DNA from: Sediminicola sp. YIK13
GTDB taxonomy: Bacteria; Bacteroidota; Bacteroidia; Flavobacteriales; Flavobacteriaceae
NCBI RefSeq assembly: GCF_001430825.1
Contig: NZ_CP010535.1
Location: 62,001-126,000, forward strand
DNA length: 64,000 bases
Direction: 5' to 3'
The number at the start of each line of letters is the position of its first letter. The first letter of the stretch is position 1. Position numbers and translations under genes: made by a program. A model generated the notes under the pieces. The model saw only the letters and a program-made list of their open reading frames with translations. It searched no databases and was not told the origin of the DNA. Below, piece by piece: positions 57,648 to 64,000 of the stretch.

Positions 57648-57715
57648 AATTTCTTTTAGGTATATATTTGGGAAATCGCTGGGTTTGTTCGGATAAGAAA
57701 TCCCAATAAAATGAT

Positions 57716-57723
57716 TATTTTTG
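57716..57723 (+). promoter_or_regulatory. -7 promoter box for the clpP-type gene
   Basis: TATTTTTG, matching TAnnTTTG, 23 bases before the ATG at 57746. Confidence 0.6.
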
Positions 57724-57745
57724 GATGCAATAAAGAAAACTAACA

Positions 57746-58294
57746 ATGAGTTCAAAAAAAGGTAAGATACAAGAAGCTATAGATGAAAAATTACTGGACG
57801 AAAGAAAAGTGTTTTTATGGGGAATGGTCGACGACGATTCTGCAAAACACGTAATTGATCGTCTTTTATATTTGGATTTACAGAACAATAAGGAAATACA
57901 ATTGGTCATCAATAGTCCAGGGGGATATGTCACTTCAGGTTTCGCCATCTACGATACCATTAAATCCTTGAAAAGTCCAGTTTCTACTGTTTGTTCCGGA
58001 TTGGCAGCATCAATGGGGTCAATTTTATTGTCAGCCGGAAAAAAAGGGAGACGTTTTATACAGCCTCATGCACAGGTAATGATTCACCAGCCAAGTGGCG
58101 GGGCTAGGGGACAAGCTTCCAATATAGAAATCCAGGCTCGTGAAATAATCAAGACACGCGAACTAAGTGCCCATATTTTAGCCGATAATTGTGGTCAGAC
58201 ATTCGACAAGGTGATGAAAGATTTTGATAGGGATTTTTGGATGAACGCCCAAGAATCTATAGAGTACGGTATAGTTGATGGAATTTTAGAATAG
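57746..58294 (+). CDS. clpP: ClpP-family serine protease subunit
   Basis: 182 residues. Active-site residues are in place: S89 in GLAASMGS, H114 in VMIHQPSGG and Asp in the DRD motif (161-163). It is shorter than the typical ClpP of Flavobacteriia (about 220) and stands alone, without clpX or tig, so it is probably the second, divergent ClpP paralogue rather than the main proteasome-like core. It forms barrel protease particles with a Clp ATPase. Confidence 0.9.
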   Translation: MSSKKGKIQEAIDEKLLDERKVFLWGMVDDDSAKHVIDRLLYLDLQNNKEIQLVINSPGGYVTSGFAIYDTIKSLKSPVSTVCSGLAASMGSILLSAGKKGRRFIQPHAQVMIHQPSGGARGQASNIEIQAREIIKTRELSAHILADNCGQTFDKVMKDFDRDFWMNAQESIEYGIVDGILE

Positions 58295-58321
58295 TTCTTA
58301 AATTCAACATTACAAAAAGTG

Positions 58322-58355
58322 AAAAGTCCTTTCCAAATCATTGGAAAGGACTTTT
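58322..58355 (+). terminator. Terminator after the clpP-type gene
   Basis: A 15-bp perfect stem (AAAAGTCCTTTCCAA with TTGGAAAGGACTTTT), a 4-base loop, then T-rich sequence. 27 bases past the stop. Confidence 0.93.
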
Positions 58356-58452
58356 TCTATATAGACGCCTAAGCGGAAAAAACAAATCTTTCAATATATA
58401 CGCAGGGGCTATTGCGTTTGGATCAATTCATTATAAAAAAGGGATGTCCAAA

Positions 58453-59985
58453 TTAAAATTCTTCTGGATGTTCAATAATTTTCCGACTTCTTTCCTTTAA
58501 TTGCTCCAATTCTTTTTTGTCTTTTTTTCCCAGTAGGTTCAACATCATTCCCATGCGTTGGTTGTTCTTAAAATGCTCTTTCTTTTCATCCAAGAAATTC
58601 CAATAAAGGGCGTTGAACGGACAAGCGTCTTCCCCTATTTTTTTGGTATGGCTATACTGACACCCGGAACAATAATTACTCATTTTATTGATGTAATTTG
58701 CGCTGCTTACATAGGGTTTTGTAGCTACGATACCCCCGTCGGCAAACTGACTCATACCCCTAGTATTGGTAATCTCCACCCATTCAATGGCATCGATATA
58801 TATTCCCAAATACCAGGCATCTACTTCATCAGGGTGGGTCTGTGTGAGAAGGGCATAATTACCAGTGATCATCAAACGCTGAATATGATGGGCGTAGGAA
58901 GTCTCTAAACTTTGTTTTATGGCGTGGTGTAAACAATTCATTTTGGTTTTTCCTGTCCAAAAGAAATCGGGCAGGTTGTTGTAATTGCCCAGCTCGTTCT
59001 TTTTTTTGTAATCGGGCATTTCTTTCCAATAGATACCGCGCATGTATTCCCGCCACCCTAGAATCTGCCTTACAAAACCTTCCACTTGGGAGATATGTAT
59101 TTGGTCGCTATGGTCATAATAGTGTTCCAGCACCTTTTCAATCACTTCCTTGGGAGATATCATTTTACTGTTCATGGCAAAAGAAAGCCTCGAATGAAAA
59201 AGATAATATTCATCTGTATGCAGAGCATCTTGATAATCTCCGAAATGGATCAATAGGTTTTTGCAGAAATAGTTAAGTACCGAGAGAGAATCTGCCCTAG
59301 AAGTTGGCCAGCTAAAGTTGTCGGCAGTAATAGTGCCAATCGTTTTTACTCCCGAAGCATTAATTTCATCAACCAACGCGCTTACATTTTTTCTAAAACC
59401 TCTTTCATGTGGGATTTCTGGATCTCCTTTCCATTTTTTTCGATTGCTCTGGTCAAAGTTCCACTTCCCCCCATCAGGTTGGCCATTCACCATCATGATA
59501 TCATGCTTTTTGCGCATCATGCGATAAAAGGATTCCATGATCAATTGCTTTTTGCCTTCAAAAAAATCCTTCAGCTCATAACGGGTAGTATAAAAATGTT
59601 CGCTGTCATATGCTTCGGTATTTATAGAAAGTTCCTCGCAAATAGCTATTAACTGTTGATCTAGACGATACTCATCTGGCCATTGATATTCAAATTTGTC
59701 TGCATTTATTAATTCTATCTGATGTTGGATTATTTTATCCAATGCTTGTGGATTATCAGAATCATTGATATTGAGGTAGGATACCTGATGTCCTTTTTCC
59801 TTTAAATCTTCTGAAAATTCCCTCATGGACTGGAAAAAGGCGACAACTTTTTGAATGTGGTGCGTCACATAATCTGTTTCCTGTCGCATCTCGGCCATTA
59901 AGTAGGTTACATTAGGGTCCACATCATTAAACCACGAATGTTTTAAGTTCAATTGGTCTCCTAAGATCAAACGTAATATTTTCAT
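58453..59985 (-). CDS. FeS-containing cryptochrome/(6-4) photolyase-related protein (CryB/PhrB family)
   Basis: 510 residues. It begins MKILRLILGDQLNLKHSWF, the typical start of FeS-BCP photolyases. An N-terminal DPRP domain (about 1-200) precedes the FAD-binding domain. Four Cys can form the [4Fe-4S] site: one in MNCLHHAI (about 351) and C439, C442 and C455 in YCSGCQYSHTKKIGEDACPF, matching the CxxC-x12-C spacing of Agrobacterium PhrB. It repairs UV (6-4) lesions or acts as a light sensor. Last gene of the light-repair operon. Confidence 0.92.
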   Translation of the reverse strand: MKILRLILGDQLNLKHSWFNDVDPNVTYLMAEMRQETDYVTHHIQKVVAFFQSMREFSEDLKEKGHQVSYLNINDSDNPQALDKIIQHQIELINADKFEYQWPDEYRLDQQLIAICEELSINTEAYDSEHFYTTRYELKDFFEGKKQLIMESFYRMMRKKHDIMMVNGQPDGGKWNFDQSNRKKWKGDPEIPHERGFRKNVSALVDEINASGVKTIGTITADNFSWPTSRADSLSVLNYFCKNLLIHFGDYQDALHTDEYYLFHSRLSFAMNSKMISPKEVIEKVLEHYYDHSDQIHISQVEGFVRQILGWREYMRGIYWKEMPDYKKKNELGNYNNLPDFFWTGKTKMNCLHHAIKQSLETSYAHHIQRLMITGNYALLTQTHPDEVDAWYLGIYIDAIEWVEITNTRGMSQFADGGIVATKPYVSSANYINKMSNYCSGCQYSHTKKIGEDACPFNALYWNFLDEKKEHFKNNQRMGMMLNLLGKKDKKELEQLKERSRKIIEHPEEF

Positions 59986-60007
59986 GCTGCTGTTTTAAAT
60001 GGAACTA

Positions 60008-61309
60008 TTAAAATAAGGTTTCCTGTAACCATAATTTTTGAAATTTTCCCGTTGGGTCATACATTGCGGTTTGTCTCCCAATATTGAATTTGCGATCTCT
60101 GGGATCGTTGCCCACCCCGCTATTGTATATCCAATTGCCCCAATTGCTATGTACATCGTAATCTATCAGCATACTTTCAAAATATGCTGCCCCAATCCGC
60201 CAGTCTTGACATATTTCTTTAGCCCAAAAACTGGCAACGTTCTGCCGCCCTCGGTTGCTCATCCAGCCAGTGAGCGACATTTCCTTCATGTTGGCGTTCA
60301 CGAACGGGTACTGGGTATTTCCATTAATCCATTGGTCCTTTAGCTTTTCGTCTGTTCCCCATTCGTAATGCTTGTTGAGCAGACCCCCTATTTGGAAAAT
60401 CTTACTCCCGTGTTTTAGGGAAACATATTTAAAATAGTCGCGCCAAATGAGCTCAAAGATGAGCCAGTAGGTATCTTGGTTTTTTTGAATTTCCCTCTCA
60501 AAACGTTTTACTTCCCAATAGATGGTTCTGGGAGAAATACTGCCATTCGCCAACCAGGCAGAAAGTTTGGAGCTGTAAGCCTCGCCCACTAGGCCATTTC
60601 TTGTTTTTTTGTAGATGGCCAAGTTTTTGGTTTCCCAAAAATAGTTATGAATGCGCTCTAGGGCTTGTGTTTCTCCACCTTTGAACGGAAAGGCAGTCCT
60701 TCTGTCCATGGAGAACAATTCAAACCCTAAATCTTCAAGAGTTGGTACCACAGTGGAATTATTCCCCAGGTTTTCAGATTGTATTGGTTTTACTGTAGGG
60801 GAGCAAGGTCTTACATGGGAATATTTTTCACACTTTTTGCGAAATGCGGTAAACACCTCCGGAATTTTTTGGTAGCTCTCAAAAGGTATGTCCTCTGGAT
60901 GAAATAGAAATTGGTCAAAGCTTTCTTCCAAGTGTATGGATAGAGGCAATTTTGAGGTCACAGCCGTTAGGACGTTGCGTTCTTCCTCCGTCCATTCCTT
61001 TTGAAGGTAAAGAGCATCTATATTGTATTCGCTGACCAAGGTAGGGATAATATCTTCTGGTTGCTGATGATAAACAAATAGAGGGATATTGAGTTTTTCA
61101 AGATTTTTTTTGAGATCGATTACCGACTCTAGTAAGAAATTGGCCCTATATTTTTCGGTCTTTTTAAAGCCAAATGATCCATGGTCAAATTGTCTGGGAT
61201 CAAAACAATACACGCCAATGACCTTGTTCTTATCGTCTGCACAGGCCTTGGATAAGGATTGATTATCCTCTATTCTCAAATCATTTCTAAACCAGACTAA
61301 ATTGTTCAT
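60008..61309 (-). CDS. CRY-DASH family cryptochrome/photolyase
   Basis: 433 residues from ATG 61309. The N-terminal photolyase alpha/beta domain begins NNLVWFRNDLRIEDNQSL. The FAD-binding helical domain includes ELIWRDYFKYVSLKHG (about 280-295), MSNRGRQNVASFWAKE (about 345-360) and DWRIGAAYFESMLIDYDVHS. DASH cryptochromes repair cyclobutane dimers in single-stranded DNA and may signal blue light. It lies 22 bases upstream of the FeS photolyase gene. A TTG nine bases upstream is the only alternative start. Confidence 0.94.
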   Translation of the reverse strand: MNNLVWFRNDLRIEDNQSLSKACADDKNKVIGVYCFDPRQFDHGSFGFKKTEKYRANFLLESVIDLKKNLEKLNIPLFVYHQQPEDIIPTLVSEYNIDALYLQKEWTEEERNVLTAVTSKLPLSIHLEESFDQFLFHPEDIPFESYQKIPEVFTAFRKKCEKYSHVRPCSPTVKPIQSENLGNNSTVVPTLEDLGFELFSMDRRTAFPFKGGETQALERIHNYFWETKNLAIYKKTRNGLVGEAYSSKLSAWLANGSISPRTIYWEVKRFEREIQKNQDTYWLIFELIWRDYFKYVSLKHGSKIFQIGGLLNKHYEWGTDEKLKDQWINGNTQYPFVNANMKEMSLTGWMSNRGRQNVASFWAKEICQDWRIGAAYFESMLIDYDVHSNWGNWIYNSGVGNDPRDRKFNIGRQTAMYDPTGKFQKLWLQETLF

Positions 61310-61344
61310 ACCAGGCAAGGTGTTGTTAGTTATTAGGCTACTAA

Positions 61345-61479
61345 TTATTTATTACGGCGGCAACGCTCACTGCAATATTTTACTTCTTCCCAGTTCTTTT
61401 CCCACTTTTTGCGCCATGTAAAGGGAAGTCCGCATGTATTACATATTTTACTGGGCAAATGTTGTTTCTTATGAGCCAT
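61345..61479 (-). CDS. DUF2256-like small zinc-binding protein, 44 residues
   Basis: ATG at 61479 to TAA at 61345. It begins [17 protein letters not shown] and ends [10 protein letters not shown]. Four Cys form CxxC...CxxxC, a small treble-clef-like zinc site. The [16 protein letters not shown]...WxxVKYCSxRCR pattern is that of DUF2256, a family repeatedly found beside photolyase/cryptochrome genes. Its start overlaps the end of the flavin reductase gene by 11 bases, so it is translationally coupled in the light-repair operon. Function unknown. Confidence 0.85.
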   Translation of the reverse strand: MAHKKQHLPSKICNTCGLPFTWRKKWEKNWEEVKYCSERCRRNK

Positions 61480-62113
61480 GGAGCAGGGAATGGGATTCTT
61501 TATCGGGCCTTGCGTAAGAGAACCGGTCTAAAACACGTGGTAGGGCATAACCGTCCAAACCAATAATTGCTGTTGTGTCGGCCTTATCCAATTGCACCCA
61601 TCCGTCTTCGTGCACAATGTCCTTTGGTACATAAAGATCTATAACTTCCCCGACAATTAGAAGACAGCCATTCTCTTTTATTTCATATTCATTGATGTAC
61701 CTGCACCCCAATTTTATATGGCTTTCCTTGACAAAGGGCGCTGGGAATTCATGGATATATTCCTCTGTCAGATGGGATTTGGCGAACTCCGAAACATCGT
61801 CCTCGTATTTGGCAGATGTTTCATGTGCTTTTTTAATGATAGTGCTGGGGATTTGGTTTACCGTAAAGTACCCCGTTGCTTTAAAATTATCATACGTATT
61901 CCGCTTCACCGTTAGCGGTCGAAGAATGAATCCTAACATAGGAGGATTACTGCCAATGTGCACAACTGAATTGAAAATAGCAACGTTGGTTATTCCCTTT
62001 TGGGATTTTGTTGCCAAAAGATTGGAAGACTTATATCCTGTACAGCTGTTGATGAGGTTGGCCCTAAACCTGGAGTTTAATGCTAAAAGTTGTTCTTTGG
62101 AGAAATGAATCAT
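61469..62113 (-). CDS. Flavin reductase-like (FMN-binding split barrel) protein
   Basis: 214 residues of the flavin_reduct/DIM6-NTAB family. It binds FMN in a split barrel: [19 protein letters not shown] (about 44-62), [17 protein letters not shown] (about 69-85) and [12 protein letters not shown] (about 134). It may supply reduced flavin, plausibly for the photolyases encoded just downstream, which is an inference from the operon. First gene of the unit flavin reductase, DUF2256, CRY-DASH, FeS photolyase. Confidence 0.88.
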   Translation of the reverse strand: MIHFSKEQLLALNSRFRANLINSCTGYKSSNLLATKSQKGITNVAIFNSVVHIGSNPPMLGFILRPLTVKRNTYDNFKATGYFTVNQIPSTIIKKAHETSAKYEDDVSEFAKSHLTEEYIHEFPAPFVKESHIKLGCRYINEYEIKENGCLLIVGEVIDLYVPKDIVHEDGWVQLDKADTTAIIGLDGYALPRVLDRFSYARPDKESHSLLHGS

Positions 62114-62129
62114 AAAAATAATTGTCTAA

Positions 62130-62137
62130 CAAATATA
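62130..62137 (-). promoter_or_regulatory. -7 promoter box for the light-repair operon
   Basis: Minus strand TATATTTG, matching TAnnTTTG, 17 bases before the ATG at 62113. Confidence 0.6.
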
Positions 62138-62271
62138 CTAAAAAACTAAACAAAATATAGAGTAATCTTTTTTACTCTCTAAATCCCCCTGATATAATAT
62201 TAGAACTGAGAGTGGTGTTTTTTAAATTTAGTATTTTTACAACTTAACATTATTTCCCCTTGCGGGCAAGC

Positions 62272-63612
62272 ATGGCAAAAACTCCTAAAAACATTGCAAT
62301 AGTTGGTTCAGGACTGGTAGGTTCTTTATTGGCACTTTATTTAAGAAAGGCAGGGCATTCCATCACAGTATTCGATCGTAGGCCTGATATAAGAAATGTT
62401 CAATTTTCTGGTCGTTCCATTAACTTGGCAATGAGCAATAGGGGATGGAAGTCCTTGAGGGCCGTAGGAATAGAGGACGAGATTAAAAAGATTGCGATTC
62501 CTCTGGATAAAAGGGCAATGCATGTGGTAGGTCAGCCACTGTACTTTCAGAAATACGGCAAGGACGGAGAGGCCATTTGGTCTATCTCTAGAGGTGTATT
62601 GAACAGAAGAATGATCGATTTGGCAGAGGAAGCCGGAGTTGAGTTTCGTTTTGAGGAGAAGGTGTGGGATGTGGATCTACCCAATGCCAAGATTTTTACA
62701 GGAGAAACGGAGAAAGGTGTCTGGGAAGAATATGACTATGACGTTATTTTTGGTTGTGATGGTGCCTTTTCGAGGGTACGACATAAAATGCAACGCCGAA
62801 GTAGGTTTGATTATAGTCAAGAATTTATAGATGTAGGTTATAAGGAACTTACGATACCGGCCAATGCAGATGGCACGCATAAGTTAGACAAGCATTCCTT
62901 CCATATTTGGCCACGGGGCAAATTCATGTTTATTGCAATGCCAAATTTGGATGGGAGTTTTACTTGTACCTTATTTTTACCGTTCGAAGGAGAAGTGTCA
63001 TTTGAAAGTATTAAGACCAAAGAGGATGCCAAAAAGTTTTTCACCACATATTTCCCCAATGTGATGCAGGACATTGAAAATTTGACCCAAGACTTTTTCA
63101 GCAATCCCACAAGTGCCATGGTGACCATAAAATGTTATCCTTGGACCTATTGGGACAAAGTAGCTTTGGTGGGCGATTCGGCCCATGCCATAGTTCCTTT
63201 TTATGGTCAGGGAATGAATGCAGGATTTGAGGATATTTATGTGCTCTGTGAGTTGTTGGATAATAGTTACAATGATTGGAGCTCGGCGTTCGAGGCCTAT
63301 CAAGAATTGCGAAAGCCCAATGCCGATGCCATTGCCGAACTGAGTTATCGCAATTTTATGGAAATGAGCAGTAAAACCGCAGATCCCAAATTTTTATTAC
63401 AGAAAAAGATCGAACGCCGCTTCTCTGAGAAGTATCCTGATAAATGGATTCCAAGTTATTCAAGGGTCACCTTTTCTGAAGGGTCATATGCAGAGGCATT
63501 GGCGATTGGTGATGCCCAGGAAAGGATTATGAAACAAATAATGCAGATGCCACAGATTGAAGAGAAATGGGATAGCCAAGAAGTAGAGCAGCGCATATTG
63601 GAACAACTATAA
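62272..63612 (+). CDS. kmo: Kynurenine 3-monooxygenase
   Basis: 446 residues from ATG 62272. It hydroxylates kynurenine to 3-hydroxykynurenine using FAD, NADPH and O2. FAD motifs: GSGLVGSLLALYLRKAG (about 12-28), SGRSINLAMSNRG (about 48-60) and VALVGDSAHAIVPFYGQGMN (about 300-319). The C-terminal region ends in a moderately charged helix. The gene starts a minus/plus divergent pair with the light-repair operon. Upstream TTG 62260 is not needed. KynU at 54494 acts next in the pathway. Confidence 0.95.
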   Translation: MAKTPKNIAIVGSGLVGSLLALYLRKAGHSITVFDRRPDIRNVQFSGRSINLAMSNRGWKSLRAVGIEDEIKKIAIPLDKRAMHVVGQPLYFQKYGKDGEAIWSISRGVLNRRMIDLAEEAGVEFRFEEKVWDVDLPNAKIFTGETEKGVWEEYDYDVIFGCDGAFSRVRHKMQRRSRFDYSQEFIDVGYKELTIPANADGTHKLDKHSFHIWPRGKFMFIAMPNLDGSFTCTLFLPFEGEVSFESIKTKEDAKKFFTTYFPNVMQDIENLTQDFFSNPTSAMVTIKCYPWTYWDKVALVGDSAHAIVPFYGQGMNAGFEDIYVLCELLDNSYNDWSSAFEAYQELRKPNADAIAELSYRNFMEMSSKTADPKFLLQKKIERRFSEKYPDKWIPSYSRVTFSEGSYAEALAIGDAQERIMKQIMQMPQIEEKWDSQEVEQRILEQL

Positions 63613-63632
63613 ATGAAATTTAAAGCCAAATA

Positions 63633-63664
63633 AAAAAAGCCAGCTTAATTAAGCTGGCTTTTTT
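63633..63664. terminator. Bidirectional terminator between kmo and the 63684 gene
   Basis: A perfect 16-bp palindrome arm pair, AAAAAAGCCAGCTTAA with TTAAGCTGGCTTTTTT, T/A runs on both sides. Confidence 0.93.
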
Positions 63665-63683
63665 ATTTATCTATGTATTGTTC

Positions 63684-64000
63684 TTATAATTTAGAGAACA
63701 ATTTTTGCATTTTCTCTTGCTCTTCTTCTGCTAAAACAGGATCTACCAAGATTCTTCCGCTATGCTCATCCGTAATAATTTTTTTACGTGAAGCAATTTC
63801 TACCTGCACTTGTGGCGGGATAGTAAAGAAAGAACCACCTGAAGCTCCCCTTTCAATTGGAACAACGGCAAGTCCGTTTTTAACATTTTGTCGGATGCGT
63901 TTATAGGCTTTGACCAGGCGATCTTCAATTTGCTCTTCGTATTCAGCAGATTTCTTTATCAAGGCCTTTTCTTCCTTTTCGGTTTCCGCCAAGATAGCAT
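63684..64000 (-). CDS. C4-type zinc-ribbon family protein (PF02591-like), zinc ligands absent; 5' end beyond the window
   Basis: About 105 C-terminal residues are visible; the frame is open to the window edge, and the full protein is expected to be about 260 residues with a long N-terminal coiled coil. The visible part starts in a charged helix (ETEKEEKALIKKSAEYEEQ), then a domain with GLAVVPIERGASGGSFFTIP and IITDEHSGRILVDP. In the zf-RING_7/C4-type family these two spots read GxCGGC and CPxCGRIL. Here every Cys is replaced while the frame around them is kept. A TTG at 63992 is internal, not a start. Confidence 0.8.
   Translation of the reverse strand, partial: AILAETEKEEKALIKKSAEYEEQIEDRLVKAYKRIRQNVKNGLAVVPIERGASGGSFFTIPPQVQVEIASRKKIITDEHSGRILVDPVLAEEEQEKMQKLFSKL

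Overview
The window comes from a Bacteroidota chromosome, almost certainly a marine member of the Flavobacteriaceae. Evidence: a short 287-residue primary sigma factor; promoters with the Bacteroidota -7 box TAnnTTTG instead of E. coli -10/-35 boxes; a Na+-translocating NADH:quinone reductase operon; type IX secretion parts (PorT/SprT, plug-type protein) and cargo with gliding-type C-terminal sorting domains; TamL; and many lipoproteins. Most of the window is core chromosome. I saw no tRNA, rRNA, CRISPR array or insertion sequence.

Layout. 1-2.0 kb: a tyrosine recombinase with a lipoprotein gene directly behind it (cut by the window edge) and a divergent zinc-ribbon protein; this is the only patch with a mobile-element flavour. 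2-9.1 kb: rpoD, pnp, rpsO, a lipoprotein, accD and fba. 9.2-13.9 kb: tamL, a SpoU rRNA methyltransferase, porT and ubiE/menG. 14-17 kb: trkA-trkH potassium uptake behind a structured leader. 17-24.4 kb: aminotransferase, fatty acid desaturase, rsmG, pruA, apaG, a decayed DUF3667 gene and the T9SS plug-type protein. 24.5-32.1 kb: nqrABCDEF, a small conserved gene and apbE, whose product attaches FMN to NqrB and NqrC. 32-35.4 kb: methyltransferase, map and gpmI. 35.4-36.4 kb: a gene-poor stretch that hides a 55-residue membrane protein gene.

36.5-46.7 kb is the most unusual part. After an M15 carboxypeptidase come four minus-strand genes forming two similar pairs. Each pair is a large repetitive secreted protein (a collagen-like Gly-X-Y protein in one, a protein with 315-bp repeats resembling phage tail-fibre stalks in the other) followed by a T9SS type B sorting-domain protein. 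The two fibre proteins share an N-terminal domain and the two partners are paralogues, so this looks like a duplicated surface-fibre module.

46.9-64 kb: pepE, two related carboxypeptidase-regulatory-like proteins, a DUF6702-type protein, an M1 peptidase, tatA, a PAP2 phosphatase, an O-methyltransferase, a GNAT enzyme, kynU, an MFS transporter, a lipoprotein and a second-type ClpP. Then a light-repair operon (flavin reductase, DUF2256, CRY-DASH, FeS photolyase-like), kmo, and the end of a C4-zinc-ribbon family gene that has lost its cysteines. KynU and KMO belong to the kynurenine branch of tryptophan breakdown.

Method notes. Starts were moved downstream where an upstream TTG overlaps a promoter box or spoils a signal peptide. 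Promoter calls rest on exact matches to TAnnTTTG near starts; a convincing -33 TTTG is usually not visible. All family names come from reading the sequence; no database search was run.
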